DNA of 64,000 bases from Bacillus atrophaeus (GCF_001584335.1 NZ_LSBB01000023.1:1-64000), one strand, 5' to 3'; shown: positions 26,797 through 37,887, counted from the first letter of the stretch. Translations and numbers: made by a program. The notes: generated by a model from the sequence alone, not told the origin.

Positions 26797-27708
26797 TTAT
26801 TTGTTATCGTCTTTTGATGCAAAGCCGTTGAAAGCAGGATCAATCTCTTCCACCGTACGGATGACATGCGGCAGCATCTTTTGATACAGCTCATGCACAA
26901 AGGGCAGATCCGTCCGGGTTGTTTCATGAATTTGTTTGATTTCGTTTATGCTGACGATTCGATACCCGCTGAAATGGTAAAAAATCAACGGATTCCCGTC
27001 TTCCAAGAGAATTCGTCCATCCTGCTGCGAAAGGGTATGCTTCCCGTAATTCCAGTGGCCGATATTTACACCCGGTGTCGTAATGTCGCAAACATTCGGA
27101 AACAGATCCGGCATATAGTCCAAGTATCCTTGATCTCCGAACTTGCCTTCACCCGGCGCGTTCTTACACTCCTCAAGACAGCGCTCCATCCACCACTTCA
27201 GGCAGTCATTGCCCGCTTGATCATTTTTGAAGCTTAGAAAACCCGAGTTATACCGGCCTAACAGACGCTGGAGCATGTCAATCTGCTCTTGTTCAAACGA
27301 GGGGATCACAATGTCGCCGCGAGAGAGTAAAACAGAACAGTCGGGCTGATTCTCAAAAATGCGGCTCGGATCAGAGTAAAAAAACAAATCAGCGTCAATA
27401 TACGTCACTCGTTCTAAGTGAGGATTGCTGTTGAGCACGGCTTGAAGAAAAATTGGCTTCAGTGTCCAGCAGTACTCGCTTTTGTCCCTCGTGTCCTTCA
27501 GTTTCAGCAGGGCGTCATTTTCAAGCGCCGTCACAGGAACAAGCGTGACATGCTTCAGATTCATTTTTTGCAGGACCCCGTACGTGTCATCATCCATACA
27601 AAGAGTAAAAATGGAGCAGCTCTCTTGGACCCTCTCCAAGGAACCGAATAACGCGACAGCCTGATACAATCTTCCTTTTGATAAAACGGTACAATACGCG
27701 CTGGCCAT
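26797..27708 (-). CDS. yfnF: Glycosyltransferase YfnF
   Basis: This 303-residue cytoplasmic protein is paralogous to YfnD, with CWTLKPIFLQAVL, the D-x-D site in TYIDADLFFYSDP, and IFYHFSGYRIV near the C-terminus. It probably adds a sugar to the same glycan as YfnD and YfnE. A strong site (GGAGGTGA) precedes the ATG. It is 24 bp downstream of yfnG. Confidence 0.87.
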   Translation of the reverse strand: MASAYCTVLSKGRLYQAVALFGSLERVQESCSIFTLCMDDDTYGVLQKMNLKHVTLVPVTALENDALLKLKDTRDKSEYCWTLKPIFLQAVLNSNPHLERVTYIDADLFFYSDPSRIFENQPDCSVLLSRGDIVIPSFEQEQIDMLQRLLGRYNSGFLSFKNDQAGNDCLKWWMERCLEECKNAPGEGKFGDQGYLDYMPDLFPNVCDITTPGVNIGHWNYGKHTLSQQDGRILLEDGNPLIFYHFSGYRIVSINEIKQIHETTRTDLPFVHELYQKMLPHVIRTVEEIDPAFNGFASKDDNK

Positions 27709-27732
27709 GTTTTTTTCTCACCTCCATACGTA

Positions 27733-28701
27733 TTACTTTTTAAAGAATTCGGTGTACCACTTAATTGTTTTTTCAAGTCCTTCATCAATCGTGTAGGCAG
27801 GTGTCCAGTTCAGCAGCTTTCTCGCTTTTTCAGCGGATAAATATTGGTGCTTGATTTCGTTGCTGCCTTGGTTCAGCACGTTAGGCTTCAGATTGCTGTT
27901 CATGGCCTTCAGAATTTTCTCCACGAGTTCAAGCACCGTCAATTGGATTTCATTGCTGAAGTTAAAAGCTTCACCCGCCAGATTGTTCTCCTCCATTTTT
28001 TCCGCCAGAAGGAGATATGCCTGTACAGCATCCTCAATATAAAAATAATCGCGGACAAAGGTGCCGTCACTGCGGATTTCCGGCGCTTCGCCGTTAAGCA
28101 CAAGCTGAATAGTCTGCGGAATGATGCGGTTAAAGTTCAAATCACCGCCGCCATACAGGTTTCCGCAGCGTGTGATACAGACCGGAAGACCGTATGTGTG
28201 AAAATACGTGTGGCTGATCAGATCCGCACAGCTTTTTGAGACATCATACGGATGGTTTCCTTGGAGCGGCATATTTTCGTCATACGGGAGGTTTTCTTGA
28301 TCTCCGTACGCTTTATCACTGGAGGCGACGATGACGCGCTTGATTAACGGATGCTTTCTGCAAGCCTCGAGAATATTCCATGTACCGAGAATATTCGCTT
28401 CAAAGGTTGAAATCGGATTACGGTTTGCGACCCCGACAATGGCTTGCGCGGCGAGGTGGAAGACCGTGTCGATTTCATACTCCCCAAGTGCGCGTTCAAT
28501 CACAGGCAGATCCTCAAGTGCGCCTTGGACGATGTTTATTTTTTGAACGTACTCTCCTTGATAAAGGTTGGACTTCGGCACAGCATCACGGATAAGCCCC
28601 GTCACATTGGCTCCCTGATCGACAAGCTCTTTTACCAGATAACTTCCCAAAAGACCTGTACACCCTGTGACAAATACATTTTTATTTTTCCAAAAGCTCA
28701 A
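27733..28701 (-). CDS. yfnG: CDP-glucose 4,6-dehydratase YfnG
   Basis: This 322-residue short-chain dehydrogenase/reductase (extended) has the Rossmann motif [10 protein letters not shown] (residues 13-22) and the catalytic Y-x-x-x-K in [10 protein letters not shown]. It converts CDP-glucose, supplied by YfnH, to CDP-4-keto-6-deoxyglucose. The start TTG has GGTGAT about 6 nt upstream and is 6 bp after yfnH, consistent with translational coupling. Confidence 0.9.
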   Translation of the reverse strand: MSFWKNKNVFVTGCTGLLGSYLVKELVDQGANVTGLIRDAVPKSNLYQGEYVQKINIVQGALEDLPVIERALGEYEIDTVFHLAAQAIVGVANRNPISTFEANILGTWNILEACRKHPLIKRVIVASSDKAYGDQENLPYDENMPLQGNHPYDVSKSCADLISHTYFHTYGLPVCITRCGNLYGGGDLNFNRIIPQTIQLVLNGEAPEIRSDGTFVRDYFYIEDAVQAYLLLAEKMEENNLAGEAFNFSNEIQLTVLELVEKILKAMNSNLKPNVLNQGSNEIKHQYLSAEKARKLLNWTPAYTIDEGLEKTIKWYTEFFKK

Positions 28702-28707
28702 CGCAAA

Positions 28708-29472
28708 TCACCATACCTTCCATACATGTTGTCCTTGCTCCCACATCTTATTAACTTCCAAAAGGTTCTTATACGTATCAATTGCCGTCCAAAAACCGTG
28801 ATGGCGATAAACCGCAAGCTCACCGTCATTCACCAGATTCCGAAGCGGTTCATCTTCGAACATGACATCCCTGTCTTCGGGCAGATAATCAAACACTTTA
28901 GGACTCAGCACAAAGAATCCGCCATTAATGATCCCGTCGCTGGATGTCTTTTCAGAAAATGTTTTCGCCATTCCCCCGTCAACGGTCAAGGTGCCGAATT
29001 GCGTCGTTCTATCAATGCCTGTAACCGTCGCAGCCGCGCCTTTTGTTTGATGATAGCTGATCAGATGGAAAAGATTAATATTGGCAAGTCCGTCCCCGTA
29101 CGTCAGCATAAAGGTTTCATCGCCGATGTACTCTTTTGCCTGCAAAATCCGCCCCGCCGTCAGCGTATCCTCCCCTGTTTCCAAAAACGTAATTTTCCAC
29201 GTTTCAGGCTGCCCCAGCATCCGCACCTCTCCTGTCGAGCTGTCCAGCGTCATGCTGTGGTGCTTCCAATCGTAGTCTAAAAAATATTCCTTAATTTTCT
29301 CTCCTTTATAGCCTAAAAGCAGAATAAATTCGTTCACTCCATAGTACTGATAGATTTTCATAATATGCCATAGAATCGGTTTGCCGCCTATCATGGCGAG
29401 CGGCTTAGGAAGCTCATTGGTGACCTCACTCATTCTCGTTCCTTTTCCGCCGCAGAGAATGACCGCTTTCAT
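28708..29472 (-). CDS. yfnH: Glucose-1-phosphate cytidylyltransferase YfnH
   Basis: This 254-residue sugar nucleotidyltransferase has the signature LCGGKGTRMSEVTNELPKP at the N-terminus and MLTYGDGLAN (metal Asp). It makes CDP-glucose from CTP and glucose-1-phosphate, the first step for the yfn spore-surface sugar pathway. It heads the operon yfnHGFED. In B. subtilis the operon belongs to the late mother-cell programme; I could not find a clean SigK promoter here, only partial CATA matches. Confidence 0.92.
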   Translation of the reverse strand: MKAVILCGGKGTRMSEVTNELPKPLAMIGGKPILWHIMKIYQYYGVNEFILLLGYKGEKIKEYFLDYDWKHHSMTLDSSTGEVRMLGQPETWKITFLETGEDTLTAGRILQAKEYIGDETFMLTYGDGLANINLFHLISYHQTKGAAATVTGIDRTTQFGTLTVDGGMAKTFSEKTSSDGIINGGFFVLSPKVFDYLPEDRDVMFEDEPLRNLVNDGELAVYRHHGFWTAIDTYKNLLEVNKMWEQGQHVWKVW

Positions 29473-29667
29473 CTCTACCCCTCATCTCTATGAAAATTGA
29501 AATCGAAACCTTTCGAAACATAACAGTCCTCACAATCTATCAAGGTAAACGTCCTCGATAATTTGTCCGAATCTCCATCTCGGTTTCAAATTCTACTGTA
29601 ATGATATGAGAGAACGGAGCGCTTTGTGACCAATTAGAATCTATTTTTTCAAGTTGGTCTAAAAACC

Positions 29668-29713
29668 AAAAAAAGAGCCTTAAGCGGATATGATGCTGCC
29701 GCTTAAGGCTCCT
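29668..29713 (-). terminator. Terminator of yfnI
   Basis: GAGCCTTAAGCG / CGCTTAAGGCTC, perfect 12-bp stem, followed by T7. Confidence 0.93.
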
Positions 29714-29720
29714 ATACCTA

Positions 29721-31643
29721 TTATTTGCTTGTTTTCTGTTCCTTGCCGTAATGATAGTCAGACGGATCAACCGCTTTAAAATCACTTAGCTTATGGAATC
29801 TCAGCAAGTCTTTGTAAAGAACACTATCTGAAAGTTTCAGCTGCTGTGTCACTCTCGTTTTCAGGTTCTTTGTTTCTTCATTCGCCTCTAGTTCTTTCCC
29901 TGTCTTCGTATCATAGATGATATTATCGACAGACGTATACTTCGGCGTCACGAAGTCACCGTTTCTAAACGCTACGGTATCATCATGTTCTTTAGAGAAT
30001 AGATCTGTACCGAAATTGATATAGTTCTCAGAATCAATGCCTTGCAAATGAAGCAGTGTCGGCATAACATCGATCTCACCGCCGTACGTATGATTCACTC
30101 CGCCTTTTTTTCCGGGAACATGAATCATAAGAGGCACACGCTGGTTCTGCGTGTTTTGATAAGATGTAATCTCTTTTCCGAGAATTTCCTTCATCGCTCG
30201 GTTATGGTTTTCAGATATGCCGTTATGGTCTCCGTAGAGCATCACGACAGAGTTATCATAGAGACCGGATTCTTTCAGCTCTTTAAAGAATTGCTCGAGC
30301 GCTTCATCAAGATAACGGGCTGTTTGGAAATAACTATCAACCGTTTTATCGCCGGTCGTTGCTTTATCAATCGTCGCATCTTTTTCATCCAAGTTGAACG
30401 GATAATGGTTTGTCAGCGTGATTAAATGTGCGTAGAACGGCTGCTGCATCGATTTAAGCTTCGATGTCGATTCCGTAAAGAACGGCTTATCCTTCAGCCC
30501 CATATTGACGACATTTTCATCTGACATGTCATACGTGCTTGCATCAAAGAAGTCATCATAACCGATATGTTTATAAATCTGGTCACGATTCCAGAAGGAC
30601 TTATAATCACCGTGTAAAACAGCGCTTGTGTAGCCTTCTTTCTGATCTAATATCGCAGGCAGCGATTGATACGTATTTTCTCCTTTTGTCACAAAGGCTG
30701 AACCTTCAGGAAGGCCGAAAATACTGTTATCCATGATCAGCTCGGCATCCGCTGTTTTTCCCTGGCCTGTCTGGTGAAAGAAGTTATCGAAATAAGTCAT
30801 GTTATCTCCGCCGTGCGCAAGCTTATTCAAAAACGGCGTGACTTCTTCACCGTTCAGCTTATAATCGATCAGGAACGATTGGAAGCTTTCTAAGTGAATC
30901 TTAATAATGTTTTTGCCTTTTGCAGCGCCAAAGTACTCTGCATTTGGTTTTGCGTAATGAGACGTCGTGTAGTTCTCGACGCTTGTCAAATCATCGCTGC
31001 TTGCGTAAGCTCTTTGCGATTCCGTCTGAGCGGTCTGCACACCGTCATAAATCGTGTAATTGTATAGACCCAGGTATTTTACGATATAATTGCGGTCAAA
31101 CGTTCTTGTCAACAGCTGCGGGCGATCCTTTTCAGCGACAGCCAAGTTGATGAAGAACAACGCGATACCCGCTACAATCACTAACGATGTAAAGCGTTTT
31201 TTCATCTTGTAGCCCTTCAGCTCAGGTCTCCAGATCAGTACGGCAATCAAAATGATAAAATCGACAAAATAGAAAATATCATGAGCGGCCATAATGCTGA
31301 AAATCCCGTCTCCCATGTTTCCGACATTGCCTGACTGCTTAATGTTCGGGAACGTCAAGAAGTCATCAAAGAAACGATAGAATAGGATATTTGCATATAA
31401 GATGAATGTCATCACAAAATCAATAATCAGCATAATAATGGCCGATTTACGCCCTTTCGCAAACAAAGCAAGTCCTAAAAAGACGATGGCGCTTGAGAAC
31501 GGGTTAATCAATAATAGAATTTCCTGTGTTGTGCCCTTTACCCCAAGGTTGAATTCTGTCTGATAAGATAAATACGTTTTTGCCCAAAACAGAATAACAG
31601 CCAGCACAAAAAAGCTAAGTTTGTAAGAAAAAAGTTTCTTCAT
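29721..31643 (-). CDS. ltaSA: Lipoteichoic acid synthase paralogue LtaSA (YfnI)
   Basis: This protein of about 640 residues has five N-terminal membrane helices (1 to about 180) and an extracellular sulfatase-like phosphoglycerol transferase domain. Active-site landmarks are HLESFQSF (metal Glu), GQGKTADAELIM (nucleophile Thr) and YGDHNGISE (metal Asp/His). It polymerises glycerol phosphate from phosphatidylglycerol at the outer membrane face. ATG 31643 has AGAGG 6 nt upstream; TTG 31667 has no site. In B. subtilis yfnI is a SigM-controlled stress paralogue of LtaS; I see no clear SigM consensus, only TATAAG-like bases upstream. Confidence 0.92.
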   Translation of the reverse strand: MKKLFSYKLSFFVLAVILFWAKTYLSYQTEFNLGVKGTTQEILLLINPFSSAIVFLGLALFAKGRKSAIIMLIIDFVMTFILYANILFYRFFDDFLTFPNIKQSGNVGNMGDGIFSIMAAHDIFYFVDFIILIAVLIWRPELKGYKMKKRFTSLVIVAGIALFFINLAVAEKDRPQLLTRTFDRNYIVKYLGLYNYTIYDGVQTAQTESQRAYASSDDLTSVENYTTSHYAKPNAEYFGAAKGKNIIKIHLESFQSFLIDYKLNGEEVTPFLNKLAHGGDNMTYFDNFFHQTGQGKTADAELIMDNSIFGLPEGSAFVTKGENTYQSLPAILDQKEGYTSAVLHGDYKSFWNRDQIYKHIGYDDFFDASTYDMSDENVVNMGLKDKPFFTESTSKLKSMQQPFYAHLITLTNHYPFNLDEKDATIDKATTGDKTVDSYFQTARYLDEALEQFFKELKESGLYDNSVVMLYGDHNGISENHNRAMKEILGKEITSYQNTQNQRVPLMIHVPGKKGGVNHTYGGEIDVMPTLLHLQGIDSENYINFGTDLFSKEHDDTVAFRNGDFVTPKYTSVDNIIYDTKTGKELEANEETKNLKTRVTQQLKLSDSVLYKDLLRFHKLSDFKAVDPSDYHYGKEQKTSK

Positions 31644-31667
31644 GTCAACCTCTACTTTCTTAAACAC

Positions 31668-32137
31668 TTATAATCTTTTTTTAATGTTTATCTTTATCCT
31701 TTAATCCAATTCCTTCTTTCCTAACAAAATCAAGGCATCACACAACAAATAAACATGCCGATCAAAAATCGGAATATTTACGGTTTGTACCATACCATTT
31801 TTATAACAGCTATTTCAACGCCAAACACTAGACGCAAGAACTCTTCTTTCCGTTTCAAAAAAAAACAAAAAAACTTGCAGAACCCAGTGCTGCGGGGCCA
31901 GATACCCCTTTACCCATCCAGAAGGAAACAGATATAAATATAAGAATAACATAAACTAGCAAAAACGAAAAATGGGCATACGGACAGACGCCTTCTTCCG
32001 GACTGTGGTTATTGTATGCATGAACCTTTCGGGTGATCACTTTTTTTGAGAATCAAAAGATAAACAGTCTATGATGCAGCAGAATAGGCGAACGCTTTTT
32101 TCCGCCTCTGCAAACACAGGTATTTCTCCATTATACA
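31668..32137. other. Long non-coding gap between yfnI and cypD, with a possible structured RNA
   Basis: No convincing gene. Short frames on both strands lack ribosome sites. On the minus strand, GCATAC (32014-32019 region) can pair with GTATGC (31976-31981 region) around an inner ACAG/CTGT pair, followed downstream by ATTTTTCGTTTTT. Further on, a small GCAG/CTGC stem precedes T7-G-T9 near 31856-31880. I do not recognise a known riboswitch class. Confidence 0.3.
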
Positions 32138-32169
32138 AAAAAGGAAAAAGGCTGGATTACTCCAGCCCT
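32138..32169 (-). terminator. Terminator of cypD
   Basis: GGCTGGA / TCCAGCC perfect stem with 4-nt loop and T5 on the minus strand. Confidence 0.9.
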
Positions 32170-32189
32170 CCATGTAAAACTGGTTGCCC

Positions 32190-35100
32190 TTAAATTCCAG
32201 CCCAGACATCTTTAGCATACATACCGTTTGTTTGCAGATTTCCCAGCCATTTTTGTGCTTCCTGCTCTCCCACTCCATGAACCGACTGATACGCTTTTTG
32301 CAGCGTCGTCTCTACATCCGGCGCCATTTTACTGCCATCGCCGCAAACGTACAGATGCCCTCCCTGGTCAAGGATAGAAATTAATTCCTCGGCATTCTCC
32401 GCCATTAAGTGCTGTACATACGTTTTCGGAATTCCCTCTTTTCGGGAGAAAGCCGTATGGAGCGTTACGATTCCTTCTTTTTCATATGCCTCAAGCTCGC
32501 CCCGATAAATAAAATCGTTATCGTTTCTGCATCCGAAATACAAGTGAGCCTCGCCCAGCGTTTTCCCCTCCTGCTTCAATGCCGCGCGTGCCTGCAAGAA
32601 ACCGCGGAATGGGGCGACACCGGTCCCCGGGCCGACCATGATGATCGGTTTTTCGGGATCTTCCGGAAGCTGGAACTGAGATTCCGGTGTACGGACAAAC
32701 ATGTCAATATCATCCCCCGGCGTACGGTCCGCCAAGTAATTCGAAGCTACTCCGCGATATTCGCCATGCCCGCTCCAAGCAGGACTTCGGACCACGCCGA
32801 CGGTAATGGCAGCTTGTTCCGGGTTCACTCGCGGAGAACTTGAAATGGAATAATATCGCGGTTTAAGCGGACGTAAAAGCTCCAAAAACCGTTCAAACGG
32901 CATTTCACATGCCTCGTACTTTTCGAGAAGATCCAGCATCGAAATGCGTTTCTGCAATATTTTCTCCTGGTAGACACCCTCTTCTGCCAAATCTTCCAAT
33001 TCGCGTTTATGCGGCGGGCAAACTGTAAATGCCGCCAGCTCCCGTATTTGTGCCCTGGTCGCTGCTTCTTGTACATCAACACTGTAGCTAAGAAGATCAT
33101 GTAAACTGACAGGCCGGTCCAAAGGCAGATGGGCTGCGCTGCGTCCGCTTGCAGTCAGTGTGACTTGATCATTTCCTTTCAAGCCAAATCTTCGAAGAAT
33201 TCGATTGACTTTTTCCTGACTGTTACTTGGCAGCACCCCAAGGTGGTCTCCTTCCTGATACGTCACTCCCGGCGGTAAAGCGATCTCAATATGCCGGGTG
33301 CTTCGATCGCTGTCCGCAGACTGAAGTTCTCGATTTTCCGTAACGGATGCGTGAACGGCTTCGTACGACCGGGCCAAAGGAGATCCGCCAAGCCCCCTGA
33401 CAAACTCAAGGCTTAGCGTACTTCGTTCCTTCTCCGCATTTTCGTTGAGCTTCAGCCCGAACGCGTTCATCGCGTCCGACCACATGGTTTGTTTCCATTG
33501 GTCAAGCTGTCCCTCAAAATCACCGCTTACATCGCCCTCGCCTCGTGCTGAGAACCGTGCTGCCCCTTTTTGGGCAAGCTGCTCATCAATATATCGCGGG
33601 ACATCCTGGTACGTACTGGCCCAGTTATGATCTCCGCAGCCAAACACAGCATATTGAACACCTGTAAGCTCACCCGGTTTGATTTCTTCGAGCCATTGCA
33701 CGAATTGTCCCGCATTGCTTGGCGGCTTTCCATTATAAGATGAGGTGACGATCAGAACGGCTCCTTCTTTCGGCAATTTGCCAATCTGATCATTAAGAGC
33801 CGCTACCTCAGTCCGGACACCGTGCATACTGGCCGTATCCGCGAGTTCCCGCGCCACACCCTCTGCGGTCCCCGTGTCAGAGCCGTAAAGGACAAGCAAA
33901 GGACGATTATTGACACCTACGATTGAAGCGCTCTTCGTGTCCGGTTTCTCCTTTTGATCATCCGGCGCTTTTTCATCAGATGTCAGAACAGCTGAATTCA
34001 TGGCCTCCTGATTTCGGGATTGAACCCGGATTTTAAAATCACCCGGTTTAAGTGTTAACGTTTGTTTGATGTCCAGTTCATAATTCGTATGATCAGTTAA
34101 TTTAAAATATTGGAGAATCATCCCCAGCACGAGAGTCGCCTCATGAAGGGCAAACTGCATGCCGATACATGCCCGCTGTCCATTCCCAAACGGTTTGTAG
34201 GCATGATGCGGCACTTGATCCGGATTTTCAAACCGCTCAGGATGGAATTCTTCCGCGTTCTCTCCCCAAGCCTCTTTGTCACGGTGAAGCTGAGGAATCA
34301 GAACGGAAATTCTATCTTTTGTCGTGATCGGATATTTCCCTCCAATCACTGTGTCTTCTTTTGCATAAAGGCTAAAAGCCGGAGCAGTGGGCCATAAACG
34401 TAATGATTCGTTTAAAATCATCCGGATATATGAAAGCTGCAGCACTTGTTTGTATGTAGGAGTCGGACCTGTTAACACCTGATCGACCTCTTCATACGCT
34501 TTTTTCATTTTATCCGGGTTTTTCAATAAAAAGTAAATCGCAAAGGACAATAAACCGCTCGTTGTTTCATGCCCCGCAATTAAAAATGTAATGATTTGAA
34601 AACGAATATTCTCATCATCCAATTTCTCCCCTGTTTCCGGGTCTTCCACATTCAGCATTCGGGCAAGCAAATCTTTTTCGTCTTGATCTCCATCTGCCTT
34701 GCGTTCAGCAATAATACTGTCTACTAAAGAAAACATGGTTTGAATATCATGGTGAAATTGGCGTTTTGTCCTGACCATAAGTTTGTCTTGAAAATCAAGC
34801 CGCTGCATTTGATGCATAGCTTCATCAAGCGCGCGAACCATACTGTTAATAAACGGATGGGGCGTTTCCCTATAGTAGCTGTTAAAACGATAGTTAAACC
34901 CGCACAAACCAATCGTGTCCAATGTAAGCCGAGTCATATCTCCCGGCACATCAACTGCTTCGTTAGGGTTAAGCCTGGCCCATTTTTGAATCAGCTGGAC
35001 GGCGATATCGACCATCATGGAGTGATACTCTTTCATGGCCCGCTGGCTGAAAGTCGGCATTAGAATATTGTGCGCTTTTCTCCAGTTAGGCTCATGCGTC

Positions 35101-35375
35101 CAGCTTGTAAATAATCCGTCTCCGGAAAAAGCGCGGACTTTTTCTAAAGCGCCTTCAATGCTTTTATCAAAGCGGGACTCATCGCAAATCTCTTCTACTA
35201 ACTCATGGCCAGAAACAATGATCGTCGTGCCCGCAGGCGTATTCAATTGAAAAATGGGGCCATACTCATCCGCCAATTTGCTAAGCGACAGAGTCGGCCT
35301 GTCTTTATCAATTAAAGGAAGATTGCCAAGCGGTCCAAACGTTTTTGGCTGAGGAATCGGGCTTGTTTTCTTCAT
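32190..35375 (-). CDS. cypD: Self-sufficient cytochrome P450/P450 reductase CypD (YetO, CYP102A)
   Basis: This 1061-residue fusion hydroxylates medium and long fatty acids at sub-terminal positions. The P450 domain (1 to about 470) has the I-helix AGHETTS, ExxR in ESLRLWPT and the haem loop [12 protein letters not shown] with the Cys ligand. The FMN domain follows ([16 protein letters not shown]), then FAD (RYYSISSSP) and NADPH parts ([24 protein letters not shown]). Length equals B. subtilis CypD. ATG 35375 has AAGGATG upstream; the frame stays open 57 codons further into the divergent promoter region, without sites. Confidence 0.96.
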   Translation of the reverse strand: MKKTSPIPQPKTFGPLGNLPLIDKDRPTLSLSKLADEYGPIFQLNTPAGTTIIVSGHELVEEICDESRFDKSIEGALEKVRAFSGDGLFTSWTHEPNWRKAHNILMPTFSQRAMKEYHSMMVDIAVQLIQKWARLNPNEAVDVPGDMTRLTLDTIGLCGFNYRFNSYYRETPHPFINSMVRALDEAMHQMQRLDFQDKLMVRTKRQFHHDIQTMFSLVDSIIAERKADGDQDEKDLLARMLNVEDPETGEKLDDENIRFQIITFLIAGHETTSGLLSFAIYFLLKNPDKMKKAYEEVDQVLTGPTPTYKQVLQLSYIRMILNESLRLWPTAPAFSLYAKEDTVIGGKYPITTKDRISVLIPQLHRDKEAWGENAEEFHPERFENPDQVPHHAYKPFGNGQRACIGMQFALHEATLVLGMILQYFKLTDHTNYELDIKQTLTLKPGDFKIRVQSRNQEAMNSAVLTSDEKAPDDQKEKPDTKSASIVGVNNRPLLVLYGSDTGTAEGVARELADTASMHGVRTEVAALNDQIGKLPKEGAVLIVTSSYNGKPPSNAGQFVQWLEEIKPGELTGVQYAVFGCGDHNWASTYQDVPRYIDEQLAQKGAARFSARGEGDVSGDFEGQLDQWKQTMWSDAMNAFGLKLNENAEKERSTLSLEFVRGLGGSPLARSYEAVHASVTENRELQSADSDRSTRHIEIALPPGVTYQEGDHLGVLPSNSQEKVNRILRRFGLKGNDQVTLTASGRSAAHLPLDRPVSLHDLLSYSVDVQEAATRAQIRELAAFTVCPPHKRELEDLAEEGVYQEKILQKRISMLDLLEKYEACEMPFERFLELLRPLKPRYYSISSSPRVNPEQAAITVGVVRSPAWSGHGEYRGVASNYLADRTPGDDIDMFVRTPESQFQLPEDPEKPIIMVGPGTGVAPFRGFLQARAALKQEGKTLGEAHLYFGCRNDNDFIYRGELEAYEKEGIVTLHTAFSRKEGIPKTYVQHLMAENAEELISILDQGGHLYVCGDGSKMAPDVETTLQKAYQSVHGVGEQEAQKWLGNLQTNGMYAKDVWAGI

Positions 35376-35479
35376 AAAAACATCCTTTCTGCATTCGATG
35401 CCTTCTATCTCTAAACTACAATGCCCTTTAAAGGCAGCAATTATCCGTTTTGTGTGACAAACATCCCTCCACTCTCCAA

Positions 35480-35509
35480 TTGACGTATGATCACTGTTTT
35501 TTCTATACT
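35480..35509 (+). promoter_or_regulatory. Promoter of yetN
   Basis: TTGACG (35480-35485), 18-nt spacer, TATACT (35504-35509), about 38 bp before the yetN start, in the region divergent with cypD. Confidence 0.65.
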
Positions 35510-35546
35510 TGAGAAGCTGTAAAATACGCAAATAAGGTGAGTTCAT

Positions 35547-36617
35547 ATGGAGTTTGAAATCAAGTTTTTATCCTTTTATGTCATACAGGTGGAAGGCAAG
35601 GACGAGCAGGCGAATAAGACATTTAAGCACTTCCAGACGCTGAACACCGAAGAATTTGAAGAAAGCGAGCTGAAGGATTTTCTCGACGGCGAGCTGAAAA
35701 AAATCGTCAAACGGAAAGCAGAACGCCACCCCCAGTCCGAGCAGGTGCCGACCAAAATCGGCCATTTTATCGTCGAACCGGGGCATGAGCTTGATTCCAA
35801 TCCGAACTACAACATGTTCAACCGCGCACGCCTGGCGGAAACAAAAGAGGATTTTAACGAGCTGAGCGAGCAATTCGTCAGCACGTATCTTGATACGAGT
35901 GCTGTTCGCGGCGGCGTTTTCTTAGTTGCTTCCGCAGTGCCGCGCAAATACTTTGACGATTCCTTCGTCTTCATTATGAAATGTGATTTTGAGCCAAAGG
36001 TCGCCCGCATTTCAGACACGTCTTCCCTCATTAAAAAAGTCGAAATGGCGATCACGACGAAAAACATGAAAAGCATTCAATACCCATTCATGCCAGAGGA
36101 AGGAATGGTCGAAGAAGGCGAGCTGAAAATCCACCAGGCGTCACACGCCCGCTACTTCGAAGATTTTCTGAAGTTTGTTGAGTATGGAGAATCCATGCCG
36201 GAAATCATGAAATCGCAAGTCATGAACATGGTCCAGGAGCATGTATATGAAACATATGAAGAAAACAGCGAAGAGCTTCAGCAGTTCGAGCAAGACATTG
36301 AAATCTGGGAAGCAAGCGAAAAACGGGAAATCCAAGAACGGCTCGACACCCACCAAGTGATCGAAGCCTCCGCGCAAATCATCGAGCACACACCTGAAGC
36401 CGGGCTGAAGATGAAAGTCGGAGAAACTGAGATTAAGGGAATGCTTGCTGACTTTGGGGATTCTATTCATCTTGCAAAGGTGAACGGCAGATATGTCGTT
36501 CTTGTTGAAGCCGATACGATTTCTTTTGAGAAAGGAAGTTCTCCTGTTGAGTTTCATAAGCCTGAGGGGCTGCATGAGGTGATTGAGCGGATACGCCAGA
36601 AAACAGAACAAGAATGA
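35547..36617 (+). CDS. yetN: YetN, DUF3900 protein of unknown function
   Basis: This 356-residue soluble acidic protein has no signal or membrane segment. It matches B. subtilis YetN (DUF3900) in length and N-terminus ([19 protein letters not shown]). It is rich in Glu and Lys with a central helical region. The function is unknown. AAGGTGAG precedes the ATG. It is transcribed away from cypD and ends in its own terminator. Confidence 0.85.
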   Translation: MEFEIKFLSFYVIQVEGKDEQANKTFKHFQTLNTEEFEESELKDFLDGELKKIVKRKAERHPQSEQVPTKIGHFIVEPGHELDSNPNYNMFNRARLAETKEDFNELSEQFVSTYLDTSAVRGGVFLVASAVPRKYFDDSFVFIMKCDFEPKVARISDTSSLIKKVEMAITTKNMKSIQYPFMPEEGMVEEGELKIHQASHARYFEDFLKFVEYGESMPEIMKSQVMNMVQEHVYETYEENSEELQQFEQDIEIWEASEKREIQERLDTHQVIEASAQIIEHTPEAGLKMKVGETEIKGMLADFGDSIHLAKVNGRYVVLVEADTISFEKGSSPVEFHKPEGLHEVIERIRQKTEQE

Positions 36618-36653
36618 CAAAAAGTCCAGAATCTATTTTTCTGGACTTTTTTA
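36617..36653 (+). terminator. Terminator of yetN
   Basis: AAAAGTCCAGA / TCTGGACTTTT plus T run. Confidence 0.9.
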
Positions 36654-36769
36654 GATTAGCAGGCTTCCTTTAACAAAGCATAACATTCACCAATCAGCGT
36701 CTCCGTCCCAAGCTGCCTCAGGATGATTACAGATCCGCTTCAAGAGAAAATCATGGTGTTAATAAAAAT
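36654..36769. other. Gap between yetN and yetJ terminators
   Basis: I see no gene or clear signal in this stretch. Confidence 0.4.
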
Positions 36770-36806
36770 AAATAAGCGCCCATCCCATGGATAGGCGCCT
36801 TTTCAT
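36770..36806 (-). terminator. Terminator of yetJ
   Basis: GGCGCCTATCCATG / ATGGGATGGGCGC-type stem with a T-rich tail on the minus strand, right after yetJ. Confidence 0.7.
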
Positions 36807-37451
36807 TTAATCATCACTGCTCAAAATTCCGAAGAAGCGCAGCAAATTAATAAACAGGTTAATAAAATCAAGATACAGTGACAAAGCCATAACCGGAATT
36901 AAGTCTTCCGTGATATGCCGATGCTTGATTTGATTCAAATCATATAAAATGTAGAGTGAAAACACAATCGTTCCGATCACAGAATACGCCAGCATGGCAG
37001 CTGAATTCAGCGGGCTGAAGATGCTGAAAATGCCTACCGCGATTAATGCGATCAGCGCAACCAAAAGGAATGACGCCAAAAACGAAAGGTCTTTCTTCAT
37101 TTTCGCTCCGATTGTTCCGAGAACCGCAAAAATCAAAAATGTTGAACCGAATGCTTCAAGAACAACATAAGCTCCGGCGGTTGAAGCGTAGTAGCTGACG
37201 ACCGGAAAAAGGGTAATCCCCGAGATAAAGGCAAACGCATAAACAAACGCATATCCCACCGCTTTTTTTCTCCGCAGCCAAAACGCCGCGATAATCATCC
37301 CTACTTCCACGATGGACAGGGGCAGCATCAAGGCCGCAGGCACAAATTGGCCGGCACAAAGCCCGATGGTCGCGACCAGCAAAGTGAAAACAAAGACCGT
37401 TAGGATGCGCTGCATGATAGAATGCTTATTTTCATGAACCGTTGCTTGCAT
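36807..37451 (-). CDS. yetJ: pH-sensitive calcium channel YetJ (Bax inhibitor-1 family)
   Basis: This 214-residue membrane protein has seven hydrophobic helices and is of the TMBIM/BI-1 family. The conserved aspartates of the pH-sensing pair are present in ILYDLNQIKHR and LSLYLDFINLF. In B. subtilis it mediates a pH-dependent calcium leak. GGGAGG precedes the ATG by 9 nt. It is monocistronic. Confidence 0.93.
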   Translation of the reverse strand: MQATVHENKHSIMQRILTVFVFTLLVATIGLCAGQFVPAALMLPLSIVEVGMIIAAFWLRRKKAVGYAFVYAFAFISGITLFPVVSYYASTAGAYVVLEAFGSTFLIFAVLGTIGAKMKKDLSFLASFLLVALIALIAVGIFSIFSPLNSAAMLAYSVIGTIVFSLYILYDLNQIKHRHITEDLIPVMALSLYLDFINLFINLLRFFGILSSDD

Positions 37452-37572
37452 GTCAAAAATCCTCCCAGAAATTGATCTTAAAATTCTATTATATAAAAAT
37501 TTAGGAGAATTTGTATATACACAAGGGGATTTTAAGGTAATTTTTCATTTTAGGGATTTCTTTGATTTTCTT

Positions 37573-37887
37573 TTAGGAACAGACTTTTTCCTGTGACTCC
37601 ATAAATTCAAAAAGCTTTCTGGCCAGTCCGCCGTTTCCGAATTTCATAAATTTGTGTTTGTCGGATTTCATTCCGGAAGCTTTTGCAAATTCCAAAAAAG
37701 CCAATACATGAATCCGGCGGCTGGCGATATTGATGATGCCCGAATCGTAAAACCAATTATCAATCGTATTCAGCACCCCTTTATTTAATCCATATTGATT
37801 GCGGCACCAATGGAGAAAGCGTGCTTCAGGCAGATTCAGGTACTTGCTTTCGGCCAGTGAATGATGCGGATATGGTGTGGTTTGCAT
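37573..37887 (-). CDS. Hypothetical 104-residue protein downstream of yezD
   Basis: This small basic, aromatic-rich soluble protein (FLHWCRNQYGLNKGVLNTID, then IHVLAFLEFAKASGM) belongs to no family I recognise. The helix pattern could be a DNA- or RNA-binding fold but no motif proves it. AGGAGG stands 8 nt before the ATG, so the gene is probably real. It follows yezD by 36 bp in the same direction and may be co-transcribed. No clear terminator is seen after it. Confidence 0.65.
   Translation of the reverse strand: MQTTPYPHHSLAESKYLNLPEARFLHWCRNQYGLNKGVLNTIDNWFYDSGIINIASRRIHVLAFLEFAKASGMKSDKHKFMKFGNGGLARKLFEFMESQEKVCS

Noticed and set aside
29473-29540. Search for a SigK promoter of yfnH
   Set aside because: Only partial CATA-type matches without a properly spaced -35; not supported.
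29540-29785. Minus-strand frame overlapping the end of yfnI
   Set aside because: It crosses the terminator and overlaps yfnI in another frame, with no ribosome site.
31855-32040. Minus-strand 61-codon frame with a hydrophobic segment
   Set aside because: No ribosome site, ends in a poly-T shadow (FFVFF), and no family resemblance.
32409-32843. Plus-strand frames within cypD, yesZ, yetA and the lpl genes
   Set aside because: These are antisense shadows of long conserved genes and lack initiation signals.
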